Counted from the first letter of the stretch, positions 10,297-20,652 are shown. The stretch is DNA of 64,000 nucleotides from Chondrus crispus (GCF_000350225.1 NW_005179080.1:248001-312000), one strand, 5' to 3'. Program-made: numbers and translations. Notes: generated by a model from the letters alone, not told the origin.

Positions 10297-10630
10297 TTAA
10301 AAAGGACAAACGCGGCAACTGTAAAATTATTGGGGCGATGATAGAACCATGCGGCCTCTGTTCGAGTGTATGCAGAAAAAAATGGTATGCAAATCTTCTT
10401 CAACGGAAATGAGCCGGCAAGTGGTATCCACACAGGATGCTGGAGCAAACTGAGATATTGTTTTCGCAGTCAGTGCGCCATATCGTACGTACATCTACAG
10501 CAACCAGACGCTGTGCTCTGTCCAGAATGTGCACCTGGAGTTTGCAGCTGTGGATGCAAAAATCTTGTGCGTTACATTTTCAGAGTTCACGCCTGACAAA
10601 ATTCCGCAATTAATCTTGGGAGACATTTTA
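10297..10630. other. Upstream region of the SNF2 gene, up to the Harbinger terminal repeat
   Basis: A 334 bp gap between the SNF2 start codon and the transposon end at 10,631. It must hold the SNF2 promoter. No gene or repeat is recognised. Confidence 0.4.
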
Positions 10631-10680
10631 GGGTTTACGCAAAAGGATTTCTGTAACGAATATGACTAAAATTTCACAAA
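10631..10680 (+). repeat. Left terminal inverted repeat of the Harbinger element
   Basis: It starts GGGTTTACGCAA and continues through ATTTCTGTAAC, ATATGACTAA and ATTTCACAAA. It matches the complement of 13,161-13,238 apart from small indels. Confidence 0.75.
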
Positions 10681-10792
10681 CCAAAATTACAGCTAGGGGG
10701 GTTGGTCATGAGTACAATCGAGCATATACGCAAAGTAGAACGTGAGCAACTGCATAGGAGTACTAGCATCGATAGCATTCACCCGCCAAGTG

Positions 10793-11967
10793 ATGGCAAG
10801 AGGACGTCAGCGCGACCATTCCGTGACCCTTGCCACAGCAAGGGCAATGAAATGGAGGCCAGCCTTGCGTGTATTGATGGCACGACGTCATCTACCTTCA
10901 CCTTCTTCAACAAGTGTTGTTTTGATGCACTGTATCAAACGCTGTATGTCCGAGCAAAGTGAGCTCTTCCGCTTCTCTGAACGTTCTAACCGCATCTCTC
11001 TTTCTTCCTGTTCGTTTAACTTCAATGCTTTAGCAGATGCATGTTGCCTCTCTCTCTTTAGATTCCGCAAGCAAAATGTAATCCGAATGGTGACGGCAAT
11101 TGCATGGGAAAGGAACATTACTACCAGGAATCGCTACGTATGCTCCCCGCTTCTCGTAACATGTGTCTTACTTCGACGTCTGACCACACCTGCACGCTGG
11201 CGCGACATAGAGATGCTGTTCGGGAAGCATGGAGGGCAACTGTCAGAGATATTTGGGAGGGAATGGAAAGTTTCTTGGAAGCTCGTCAACATTTAGTACT
11301 CTCAGACATAGATTCTACCTTCTTTAGTGAAAGGACCGAGCTATACGCATGTGCCATCAAAAATAAATGTGAAGCATTAGACAACTGCACAGGCTTCATT
11401 GATGGTACAGTTATTGCGATTGCTCGGCCGAGTAGAAGGGAGGTGCAGAACGTAGCGTACAATGGTCACAAGCGCAAGCATGCATTAAAATACCAAGCCA
11501 TCACATCACCGGATGGATTGGTTCTACATGCTGTTGGACCAATTGAGGGAAGGAAGCATGACTAGACGCTCTACTGCCGGAGTGGAGTGGATGAGTCCTT
11601 ACCGCAAGTTATGTTCGTAGGAGGGAAGCAGTACTGCATGTATGGGGACTCCGGATACAACCCGCGCCCATTTCTAGAAGTACCGTATCAAGGCTCCATC
11701 CTAAGCGCTCACCAACGCGCATTCAACGGTGCTATGTCTAAGGGAAGAGTGACGGTGGAGTGGTATTTCAAGGAAGTGAAGCTGTACTGGTCGACTATGG
11801 ACTACAAGAGAAAGATGAAGACGGGAGAGTCGCCTGTAGGAGCTCTATATATCGCCGCTATGCTGCTTACGAATCTCAGAAATTGCGTGTATCCGAACTC
11901 CATCTCCCGATACTTCCTCTGCGCACCTCCCACCCTGGAAGACTACCTCGACCACAAACAACAATAA
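10793..11967 (+). pseudogene. Harbinger (HARBI1-like) transposase, one frameshift and one internal stop
   Basis: The N-terminal region is in one frame from about 10,793 (in-frame ATGs at 10,793, 10,925 and 10,946) to ~11,280. It contains LFRFRKQNVIRMV and LLRRLTTPARWRDIEMLFGK, typical of the helix-turn-helix part of HARBI1-like transposases. The reading then has to move to another frame near 11,270-11,290. That frame gives the catalytic region: GFIDGT (first Asp at 11,401-11,403), then a TAG at 11,563-11,565 in KHD-stop-TLYC, then YGDSGYN (second Asp at 11,647-11,649) and VEWYF (Glu at 11,758-11,760). So all three DDE residues survive but the gene has at least two lesions. A spliced intron could explain the frame change but not the stop. 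The transposase would cut and paste the element with help from the Myb-like protein encoded opposite. Confidence 0.8.
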
Positions 11968-12121
11968 AGTGTCTACTCTTCCGAGTCCTCAACATGTCCT
12001 CACTCCTCGTTGGCCTGCTCGAGCAGCGCCAGGGCGTTTGGAGGCTCAAAAACGGCACTTTTACTAGTAAAGGAGGCGCAAAAGGGCTGAATTTATTGTT
12101 TTTGTGACAAGTACTGTAGAG

Positions 12122-12997
12122 CTACTTCTTAGTCTGCATGAAGGCACTCATCATCACCTTGAACTTTTCGAGTTCGAGTTCGTGTTGCGCGGTGCGTTCT
12201 TCTCTTCTTAGTTCGCGCTCCTTCTCGCGTTCCATTTGTTCCATCTCAACGCGCTCGCGTTCCAGCACTAGACGCTCTTTATCTATTGCAAGACGAGCCA
12301 TGTGGGCATCGCGCAATGCCATGCCAAAGCTTTCCAGATCGGCCTGGAACGCGCCTCCGGCGCGTTCTACTGACTGTCGGCGCTTCTTTCGAGAGCTCGG
12401 TTGGCCTTCTTCTTCTCCGTTAGCCTCTCGGTCTTCTTCTTCGGTTCCATCCTCGCTGTCGGAGCGCTTACGCGTCAGCGAACGAGCCACGAGGTCCTTT
12501 CCAATTCTTACTTTCCTGGCCTCTCTCTCTTCTTGAGCAGCCGCCACCGCCTTTTTCTCCTTTTCCATGTCGTTTCGCGCTTCTCCCATCATCCCCAGCA
12601 GCTCGTCGAGCTTTCCGATTTCCCCGCCAACCCCCGACAGTCTTCTATCCGCAGCGTCCCGTCGCTCAAAGGGGTCTTGGATTTTCTTGTAGCGGTCCTG
12701 GACGCTCTTGGCAGTGACCGTCTGGGACAGTTTCCTGTTCAGGTTTGCCCGCGTCGCCGCCTCGCCGAATCTCTGCTGGATTTCCCCATAACCGGCAACG
12801 TGTGCCTTAGCGGCAGATACTTCACGTGCGAGTATGAGGTCATCCTCCGGCGTAAACCTTGGTCGCCGGCCTCCTTTTTTGTGGGGGGAGGGATCAAGCG
12901 TGCAATTGACATCGCTGCGCTCAGGGGTGGGGGTGTTGGGGATGGTGAGGTCGAGGGTAGGGGAGAGAGGTGGTGAAGAGTGGATAACGTTCGCCAT
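12122..12997 (-). CDS. Myb/SANT-like DNA-binding protein of the Harbinger element
   Basis: The protein has 291 aa, starts at ATG 12997 and is fully open. A Myb/SANT-like domain lies at ~44-110 (RRPRFTPEDDLILAREV, then a helical stretch, then KSVQDRYKKIQ). The C-terminal half is highly charged, with a predicted coiled coil at ~225-285 rich in Glu, Arg and Met, and a basic KKRRQ patch at ~208-212. In PIF/Harbinger elements such a protein binds the transposase and the element ends and carries the transposase into the nucleus. It is tail to tail with the transposase gene. Its open frame contrasts with the broken transposase. A host gene captured between the repeats is possible but less likely. 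Confidence 0.78.
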   Translation of the reverse strand: MANVIHSSPPLSPTLDLTIPNTPTPERSDVNCTLDPSPHKKGGRRPRFTPEDDLILAREVSAAKAHVAGYGEIQQRFGEAATRANLNRKLSQTVTAKSVQDRYKKIQDPFERRDAADRRLSGVGGEIGKLDELLGMMGEARNDMEKEKKAVAAAQEEREARKVRIGKDLVARSLTRKRSDSEDGTEEEDREANGEEEGQPSSRKKRRQSVERAGGAFQADLESFGMALRDAHMARLAIDKERLVLERERVEMEQMEREKERELRREERTAQHELELEKFKVMMSAFMQTKK

Positions 12998-13160
12998 GAT
13001 GTGAGTAAAGGTGGTTACAACGTCACTCTAGAACTCAGGTCTACATAAAAGGTGATGAAGGTACCCGCCAAATTTATACCACGTCTAACACGTGTGTTCG
13101 AAACGGTTACAGAAACGATTTCACTATGCACTCACATTTCACGAATTTTTGTCACATCCG

Positions 13161-13238
13161 TTTGTGAAATCTGACTAACTGTAATGTTTTTTAGTCATAT
13201 GTTAGTCATATGTTGCAGAAATGCGCTTGCGTAAACCC
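13161..13238 (-). repeat. Right terminal inverted repeat of the Harbinger element
   Basis: Complement of the left end: TTTGTGAAAT at 13,161-13,170 and TTGCGTAAACCC at 13,227-13,238. It is longer than the left end because of a ~30 bp internal insertion that repeats GACTAA/TTAGTC motifs. Confidence 0.75.
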
Positions 13239-13241
13239 TCT

Positions 13242-14597
13242 ATTAACATGGGCCATGCGTTCATGTAGCGCCTGCAGGATAACTACGTGAGCAGAAAAGG
13301 TTTCATTCATGACGTCAAGTATGTACAAATCCCCAACTTGACTCGCTGTGGCAACTACAGTTGGTCCTGCAGTAACGCGGCATTTCTCATTTTCAAATGA
13401 CACTAGTGTCATTTGAAAATGAGAAATGCCGCGTTACGGCCGCGTTAAGGGTTTGCAAGCTTGCAAACCTTTTGAAACTATTTGGCTAACAGACAGTAGC
13501 GAGTATCCGAAATCAGGGACATGCAAAACGTTTGACAATTTGCAAAGATGGGGACCACCGTTGACGTTCAACATGAATTCTACCTCGCCTCGACCAGCGA
13601 CATTAGCTCTAGCCTTCGTGCCCATCTCGACTGATCCAGATTGCATCTGTTCATACGTAACGAACAAAGAGCGATCAAACGTAATGTGAGCGCTGCAACC
13701 GGAATCGACAAGCCATGACCTTGCGTTTGCAGCCCTCTTTTCTAGAGTGGAAGTCGAAAGCAGGCAAGTAAAGTCACTCTCCCCAAAGGCAGCAGTAGAA
13801 TTGTCATCTCGAGAAACGAATGCACTTGGCTTCAAGGCAGTGTTGCGTAGCCGAAACCCATCTGGCGGCGCAGGTCGGCGCCCATTCACGTCCTTGCCCC
13901 AGCAACGCGCTGCAGTATGCCCATGTCTGTTGCAATTCGTACATTTCATATCGCGTCGAATAGGCATACGATTGACAAGTGCAGGTGCATGTGGTGATGA
14001 AGCAGAAGCAGTTTTCATGCTTTCTCGTTGTTCTTCTTGCAGCAGACGACTCTTCACAAACTCGAGTCCAAACACTTTATCTTTATTGCCGAGTGCGTCA
14101 AGAGCAACAATCAGGTTATCGAATCGTGGAGGCAAGCCATTCAACACAGCCATTGCAATTTCTTTATCGTCAATCTCAACACTCATTGACTGCAATCTGG
14201 CAGCAAGTTGCTTCACACGATTGATGAACACGAGCACTTTCTCTGATGGGAGCATGGATACAGTGTAAAAGTCGCGACGGGCGGCAAGTTTGTTGAGCAA
14301 AGTATGACGCTCAAACACATTCAGAATTGCTTCCCATGTCTCTTTCGCACTGCTACACCCTCGCACATGTTGCAAGTAGTCATCAGAAAGCGTGAGTCCG
14401 ATGACTGCCTTTGCTTTTCCGTCACCACGAATCCACTTTCTTCGGTCATCTGAGGTCGCATTCTCCGGTATATCATGAAAAACGTATTGATCAACATCTC
14501 GGAGAGCAAGCAGTAGCGGGATGTTCTGCTTCCAGATGTAAAAGTTAGATGCGGTCAGCTTCTCGATTCTGACCGATCCAAAGCTTTGGTCATCCAT
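13242..14597 (-). pseudogene. Copia-B gag-protease fragment (B1)
   Basis: Starts at ATG 14597 (MDDQSFGSV) and runs about 385 codons. It has an N-terminal gag domain of the UBN2/Copia type, a zinc knuckle CTNCNRHGHTAARC, and the protease motif VDSGCSAH with the canonical DSG triplet. The frame is interrupted near 13,437 by a foldback duplication (13,372-13,469). Downstream of it the protease/pre-integrase region resumes (residues SFENEKCRVTAGPTVV) in another frame until homology ends at 13,242. It cannot encode an active polyprotein. Confidence 0.85.
13372..13469. repeat. Foldback duplication: 66 bp perfect palindrome followed by a 20 bp palindrome
   Basis: 13,372-13,404 and 13,405-13,437 are perfect inverted copies (33 bp arms, no loop). 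13,450-13,469 is the palindrome GGTTTGCAAGCTTGCAAACC. In B4 the corresponding sequence occurs once and without inversion, so this is an inverted duplication that arose in B1. Confidence 0.85.
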
Positions 14598-15706
14598 TTC
14601 GCCGAATGGATGTACTCTTCGAGTATACAAGGTCTTCTGTTCCGGGATCCCAAGCCGTTAACCGATAGTCAACACAATGGCAAGCCCACCCGTATAGGAA
14701 GTTTGTAGCGATTACTCGGAAACGTTCTTGGTGCTTGTTCCCGGCGGAGTGGAACAAGCGTACTCTTCTTAAAAATGCCTTAGGGCGCTACCCCTGTATG
14801 TCGGCCAGTGCGGGTCTTTCGACTGTGAACTAAATCAAACGTGCCACGAGTAAGCACAACACTTTGCCTGTAGACGAACCAGGACTTTTGGTCACTACCG
14901 CGAACGGTCCCTGCAACCGAAATCGGCTTGTCCAAACTTGATACGGTACTACCCCAATGAGGTTTCCCACAACACAAGAATGAAACTGCCTTCGTCGTAC
15001 TCGTGTGATTTGTTCACAATCACGCCTAGGGTCACCCTCTTCCGTGCGAACTTAATCAAGGTACGCGACCTTATACACGTATAGTGAGAGGTTCAGTGTT
15101 TAGGCACGTATTCTCTTCACCCAGGGGACCGAAGTCGTACCTATAGGGCTAATACCGAGAGCGTTACCCACACCGCCGACGCACCTCCCGAAGGCAGAGT
15201 GCGGATCGACTAGACCAGTACACTGTGATCCTCCCCGAGGATCAGTGTTTTGTCTCTCGACGATTCTTGGTCGGACCCTCGCTCAAGTCAGATTTCCAAT
15301 GGCACAAGCCTTTCACCAAGAGCGAGGGTATCAGCAGCTAAGACGATCACCGGCGTGATCGAAGGGCAGTCTTCTTGGATTGATATGGTACGTTGGCGAC
15401 TAGGGACTACACCCACAGCTCACACAACGATTGCCAAGACCAAGCTGCAACAGACACGAAGAAGATCCACCAAGTTGAAACGACAGCAGGTAGACGGAGA
15501 CGAACGACCAAGATGATAACGACAGCAAGTAGACGGCGATAGAACAAAACGAACGACGGCGGCGATGAAAACGGCGGCGGAAACGACAGCAGAAACCAAA
15601 ACGAGAACGACAGCGGAGACCAAAACGAGACCGACAGCAGAAACAAACACGAAAACGGCAGCAGAAACTGAGAACAAGCACTCACACAGCGGAACAATAA
15701 CGTTGA

Positions 15707-15721
15707 ACTGGGCCCATAACC
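15707..15721 (-). other. Primer-binding site of B1 (half-tRNA-iMet type)
   Basis: Sense strand GGTTATGGGCCCAGT directly after the LTR end. It is complementary to the anticodon arm of eukaryotic initiator tRNA-Met rather than to a tRNA 3' end. Confidence 0.75.
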
Positions 15722-16165
15722 TATTGGAAGGTCAGCGGGGCGAAGGGGATTCGACGGACGGTTGATGAGGTGAAGTTGAAGGATTGGGTACCGATTTACT
15801 TCGAGTCGCCAACTTCTGGCGCTACTTATACACTTCTGCAATCTTCTACAACTCTACTACCAAAGACTACGACACACATACTACAAATGTATTGGCTCTA
15901 ACACATGTGCCCGTCTTGCTACTCAGCCAAACTGGCGCTGGCCCAACAAACATAACAGAAAACCACCTTACGAATTACCACTGTCATGACGGAGAAATTA
16001 GTAAGGCAGTACAACAAAGCACAGCAAAGCACAAATTCCTGCAAGGACTGTTTACGACACACACGTTGCCTTATGAATCTGAATCTCTCGTGAGGTCCTG
16101 TCCACTGTCAATTACAACAGTGCACATTTTGCCTTACGGATTCAAAACTCGGGCAACGGTATCTT
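15722..16165 (-). repeat. Copia-B LTR, truncated (5' LTR of B1)
   Basis: Complement of the last ~444 bp of the Copia-B LTR; the inner end reads TATTGG on plus (CCAATA in sense). Truncated where the B2 LTR begins at 16,166. Confidence 0.85.
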
Positions 16166-17026
16166 TGTTGTAATTCTACGACCACATGCTGATATCCATG
16201 ACACACAACGACAGGTATGACACGTGTAAAATCGAAAACACTCTGCGTGACGAGCTGAGCAAGTTTGATTTTCAACGTGTACACGTGTGATTTCTGTACA
16301 CGGTTGCACCGTACAGTACTTCAGGAGCAGGTTTGGTTTTCAACATGTACACGTGTGAAATATGTACACGGTTGCGGTGTGCCGTTCAATCTGAGCATGT
16401 CTTATTTTCTTCGCCCGACACGTGTATGACCGGGACACATGTCCTCATTACACTGTCGGACGCGTACAGTACACCTGCAGTCTTACAGACAAAGTATAGA
16501 ACCTTGGTGGCGGGTGCCTGGCACGTGCCAAAGGTTTACAGCGTCCATGGAGTGCAGCACGGGTAGAGCAGGACAAAAAGATACCGTACCGTTGCGGGAG
16601 TTTTGAATTCGTAAGGCAAAATGTGCACTGTTGTAATTGACAGTGGACAGGACCTCACGAGAGATTCAGATTCATAAGGCAACGTGTGTGCCGTAAACAG
16701 TCCTTGCAGGAATTTGTGCTTTGCTGTGCTTTGTTGTACTGCCTTACTAATTTCTCCGTCATGACAGTGGTAATTCGTAAGGTGGTTTTCTGTTATGTTT
16801 GTTGGGCCAGCGCCAGTTTGGCTGAGTAGCAAGACGGGCACATGTGTTAGAGCCAATACATTTGTAGTATGTGTGTCGTAGTCTTTGGTAGTAGAGTTGT
16901 AGAAGATTGCAGAAGTGTATAAGTAGCGCCAGAAGTTGGCGACTCGAAGTAAATCGGTACCCAATCCTTCAACTTCACCTCATCAACCGTCCGTCGAATC
17001 CCCTTCGCCCCGCTGACCTTCCAATA
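16166..17026 (+). repeat. Copia-B 5' LTR of B2 (861 bp, internal deletion)
   Basis: Begins TGTTGTAATTC and ends CCAATA. It lacks ~90 bp found in the 939 bp LTRs (the region with several AATTCGTAAGG motifs between the GCAGGA and ATTTGTGC segments). Confidence 0.88.
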
Positions 17027-17041
17027 GGTTATGGGCCCAGT
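17027..17041 (+). other. Primer-binding site of B2
   Basis: GGTTATGGGCCCAGT immediately after the LTR, identical to the other Copia-A and Copia-B copies. Confidence 0.75.
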
Positions 17042-18150
17042 TCAACGTTATTGTTCCGCTGTGTGAGTGCTTGTTCTCAGTTTCTGCTGCCGTTTTCGTG
17101 TTTGTTTCTGCTGTCGGTCTCGTTTTGGTCTCCGCTGTCGTTCTCGTTTTGGTTTCTGCTGTCGTTTCCGCCGCCGTTTTCATCGCCGCCGTCGTTCGTT
17201 TTGTTCTATCGCCGTCTACTTGCTGTCGTTATCATCTTGGTCGTTCGTCTCCGTCTACCTGCTGTCGTTTCAACTTGGTGGATCTTCTTCGTGTCTGTTG
17301 CAGCTTGGTCTTGGCAATCGTTGTGTGAGCTGTGGGTGTAGTCCCTAGTCGCCAACGTACCATATCAATCCAAGAAGACTGCCCTTCGATCACGCCGGTG
17401 ATCGTCTTAGCTGCTGATACCCTCGCTCTTGGTGAAAGGCTTGTGCCATTGGAAATCTGACTTGAGCGAGGGTCCGACCAAGAATCGTCGAGAGACAAAA
17501 CACTGATCCTCGGGGAGGATCACAGTGTACTGGTCTAGTCGATCCGCACTCTGCCTTCGGGAGGTGCGTCGGCGGTGTGGGTAACGCTCTCGGTATTAGC
17601 CCTATAGGTACGACTTCGGTCCCCTGGGTGAAGAGAATACGTGCCTAAACACTGAACCTCTCACTATACGTGTATAAGGTCGCGTACCTTGATTAAGTTC
17701 GCACGGAAGAGGGTGACCCTAGGCGTGATTGTGAACAAATCACACGAGTACGACGAAGGCAGTTTCATTCTTGTGTTGTGGGAAACCTCATTGGGGTAGT
17801 ACCGTATCAAGTTTGGACAAGCCGATTTCGGTTGCAGGGACCGTTCGCGGTAGTGACCAAAAGTCCTGGTTCGTCTACAGGCAAAGTGTTGTGCTTACTC
17901 GTGGCACGTTTGATTTAGTTCACAGTCGAAAGACCCGCACTGGCCGACATACAGGGGTAGCGCCCTAAGGCATTTTTAAGAAGAGTACGCTTGTTCCACT
18001 CCGCCGGGAACAAGCACCAAGAACGTTTCCGAGTAATCGCTACAAACTTCCTATACGGGTGGGCTTGCCATTGTGTTGACTATCGGTTAACGGCTTGGGA
18101 TCCCGGAACAGAAGACCTTGTATACTCGAAGAGTACATCCATTCGGCGAA

Positions 18151-18257
18151 ATGGATGACCAAAGCTTTGGATCGGTCAGAATCGAGAAGCTGACCGCATC
18201 TAACTTTTACATCTGGAAGCAGAAAATCCAGCTACTGCTTGCCCTCCGAGATGTCGA
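18151..18257 (+). pseudogene. Copia-B gag, first fragment (B2)
   Basis: Starts at ATG 18151 (MDDQSFGSVRIEKLT) and runs 35 codons before the A1 LTR interrupts it at 18,258. The last host bases are GTCGA. Confidence 0.85.
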
Positions 18258-19508
18258 TATTGAAAATGTGCGACCACATGCTGTTATCTGGAAAGTGCAA
18301 AATCGAGCAACACGTGTACATGACTCGACGGTTCGGACCCTCACCCCATATCACCACATGACACGTGTAACTTCTCAGATTTTGGGGTTCTGGGGACGAA
18401 AGTGGACTTTTGGAGGGTTATGCAAATTTGCATAAATGCCGAAAATTTGCATTTGGTCCGAACCGTTATAGGGATACACAGGCAATACTGCAAATCTACT
18501 GGGTGTCGGTTCGAATGCTGTAATCCTATTGGTCTGTTATTGTCCACTTATATGCAGTCATGCTCGTGATATATCTTGAATGATCGGTATACGTTTTAAT
18601 TACATCATTTCAGGAGTTTCAAGTTGTTCACCATGGTTGTAATGGGTAATTACGGGTGGCCTTGGCGCTGGACACTTGTGTGCGGTGTACACATGTACAC
18701 ATCGCCAGGTTGCTGCGTGTTCGTACACTTGTACACGTCGCCTACATACGGTCCGGCGCGTGTCCGAGTACAGTACATGTGAATTAAAAGTACAACAAGT
18801 ATTTGTCACAAGGGACATGTACTTACGTGAGTATTCAGTGTATGCGTCACGCTGTATGCGACCCTTGCATCAGCATGCGCCGTTGTACTACACTCTCGTC
18901 AGCATGCGACGTTGTACTGTGCTCTCGTTATGGTGCGCCGTTGGATGCAAGTTGATGACAGTACTCGTGTGATTCACATCGGATATCACGTGAGATGTGT
19001 AGAAAGTCTGGATGCACATTGTTGCTACCCGTCATAGTTGTCTGGCAGTGTGTACCGAAATTAGTAAGGTACGAAACAAGGGCATGTATGGGGACTGAGA
19101 TATGACAGGACTTTGCGTTGTTGGAAATAGAGAGATGCCAAGTTGTTCATTATGCAAGAATATATTCTGTCATGTCTGGATGCAGATTAGTAAGGCGTGA
19201 AACGATTGCATGCATAGGGCCATGGTTTACAGTCACTCGAAATGTGTAGAAACTGTTGTGCACTGATAGTCAATAGTCAATTCGTAAGGTGGAAATAGAA
19301 CAGTGTGGACGGGCCAGAAGAGGACCGCGCTTGGTCGCGCATATGGTGAGTACGGTTTACCAGGTGCCAAAGTAATGGAATAGTGTAACACTCAAAGTGT
19401 ATAAGTATCGCCGAAAGACGGCTCCAAGTAAACCCCGGTACTAACTCCTTCACTCACACACATCAACCTGCCCTCCTTCTTTCCCTTGCCCATCCGAACC
19501 TACCATTA
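18258..19508 (+). repeat. Copia-A 5' LTR of A1 (subtype I, 1,251 bp)
   Basis: Begins TATTGAAAATG, ends CCTACCATTA. A TATA box (TATAAG) lies at 19,400-19,405. Same length as the solo LTR at 42,517-43,767 and the 3' LTRs of A2 and A3. Confidence 0.9.
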
Positions 19509-19523
19509 GGTTATGGGCCCAGT
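19509..19523 (+). other. Primer-binding site of A1
   Basis: GGTTATGGGCCCAGT directly after the LTR, complementary to the anticodon arm of initiator tRNA-Met. Confidence 0.75.
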
Positions 19524-20057
19524 CCCTCGCTGTCGTTTCACTGCATGAGTCTGTCGTTCTCGTTCCGTTGTTTCTGTCGTCGTTGTCGCTGTCGTTTTCG
19601 CTGCCGTTTCTCGTCGTTTTTTCCGCTGGTCTTCTCGCTGTCGTTGTCGCTCTCGTTCTTGCCGTCGTTCTTGGTTTTGGTTTTCGCTGCTGCTGTCGTT
19701 CTTGCTCTCTTGTGTGAATTGGTTTTGGTCATCGCCCCCGCTGTCTTCGTTGTCTTCGTTCTTGGTTTGGCTTTCGTTCTTGCTGTGGTTCTTGCTGCTG
19801 CCTCTGTCTTTGGTCTTCGTCTTCGTTTCCGCTCCCGCTACCGTCGTCGTCGTTTTGACAGTCGTCAATCTCGCATTTGGTTTTTCTTCGTTCTCTCATG
19901 CAAAGTTAGTTTTGAGTTTCTTTCCATTTCCTACACATCTAAGTGATTGTCTTTGCACGTTTTGGTGGTTTTTAAGAGCAATAATTCCAAAATCTGTTAC
20001 TGACGATTATCTTCATATTCCTTATTGTGAATACCTGTTTTTACGGGGTTGTGTTAG

Positions 20058-20569
20058 ATCTGGAATTAGTACCGGTGCGCTCTGCGCCTGGGAACTTGGT
20101 CACCGGTCGAACGATTAGGACATCGGAGGTCGTATCCGTTGAGGTGCTTGAGCCTGAGGATCAACCTTCACCTCGGCTCGCGCTTCCGGGTCCGTCCTCG
20201 AGTTGCGCACCTTATAGGATTCCTCGTATTCTGCGCTCTGTTCCCGCACCAATAAAGAGAACTACGCATCGCCTTTCTGCTCGGAAAGCGGCTGTTCTCG
20301 CGGATAAGCAGTTCAAGCGTGAGCGCAAGAGGAATCGTAAGGTGTGCCCGCGGTATAAGCGGTATTGTAAAGTGTGCGGCGTTAGTGGCAATAGTGCGAA
20401 GGCTTTTTACGACCACATTCAGTCTAGGTCTCATCGCATTCAAGTTACCAACGCTAAGGAGAATCCGCGTTGTATCCCTTGCAATCGCGTCTCTGAGTCT
20501 CACGGGCACCTGAAGTGCCACGAGAACGGTGCCGCACACATGAAGGTAGTTTGTGAACAGAATAATTAG
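20058..20569 (+). CDS. Copia-A leader ORF: protein with two U1/JAZ-type zinc fingers (A1)
   Basis: This reading frame has no in-frame ATG upstream of the fingers. A plausible start is ATG CAA A at 19,898-19,904 followed by a splice donor at 19,905 (GTTAGT here, GTAAGT in A2 and A3) and an acceptor TTAG ending at 20,057. This joins in frame and gives 172 aa. In that model finger 1 is C106/C109/H122/H128 and finger 2 is C141/C144/H157/H163, both C-x2-C-x12-H-x5-H, the U1/JAZ pattern associated with RNA, especially double-stranded RNA. They follow a basic stretch (FKRERKRNRK). The ORF lies between the primer-binding site and gag, so it is part of the element and unusual for Copia. Role unknown; an RNA-binding helper or silencing suppressor is speculation. 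The splice model is inference. Confidence 0.65.
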
Positions 20570-20652
20570 GGATTTCGTCCAAATAAATTCACATATCTGT
20601 TCGCAAATTTCTCCTAGTGCAACTTCATAGTAATCATATCGAACTTCTTAGA

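Larger units (their letters stand above)
10631..13238. mobile_element. PIF/Harbinger DNA transposon, two genes, transposase inactivated
   Basis: Imperfect terminal inverted repeats bound a 2.6 kb element: the outer 12 bp GGGTTTACGCAA are identical (10,631-10,642 and the complement of 13,227-13,238). Inside them ATTTCTG, AAC, ATATGACTAA and ATTTCACAAA recur in the same order on both ends. It carries the two-gene set of this superfamily: a DDE (HARBI1-like) transposase on plus and a Myb/SANT-like DNA-binding protein on minus, tail to tail 154 bp apart. Harbinger elements usually make a 3 bp TTA-type target duplication. TTA precedes the left end, but the right flank (TCT, then a truncated Copia-B) does not match, so the right flank was probably replaced. 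Confidence 0.8.
13242..16165 (-). mobile_element. Copia-B copy B1 (minus strand), 5' part only
   Basis: Reading right to left: a partial 5' LTR (16,165-15,722), primer-binding site (15,721-15,707), a ~1.1 kb leader, then gag and the start of protease up to 13,242, where homology to copy B4 stops within four bases of the Harbinger right end. Integrase, RT, RNase H and 3' LTR are absent. The LTR lacks its first ~410 bp because it abuts the start of B2. It shares with B2 a ~90 bp LTR deletion absent from the other B LTRs, so B1 and B2 are sister copies. Confidence 0.85.
14491..18257. repeat. Large inverted repeat: B1 and B2 head to head (arms ~1.67 kb)
   Basis: Left arm 14,491-16,165 and right arm about 16,577-18,257 are near-identical in opposite orientation, separated by ~410 bp (the 5' part of the B2 LTR). 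The arms contain LTR, primer-binding site, leader and the first ~35 gag codons. Transcription through the centre would give a long hairpin RNA. Confidence 0.85.
16166..18257 (+). mobile_element. Copia-B copy B2 (plus strand), split by later insertions
   Basis: 5' LTR 16,166-17,026, primer-binding site 17,027-17,041, leader to 18,150, and the first 35 codons of gag to 18,257. There the Copia-A copy A1 begins. A further piece of B gag (26,140-26,241) reappears after A1, missing ~70 nt relative to B4, and is cut again by Gypsy-C at 26,242. No further B2 sequence is found downstream of Gypsy-C. Confidence 0.8.

Noticed and set aside
19506..19868. Glu/Lys/Thr-rich minus-strand frame in the Copia-A leader, and similar frames in Copia-B leaders
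   Set aside because: Produced by the pyrimidine-rich repeat tract; the reading frame is not kept between copies in a protein-like way.
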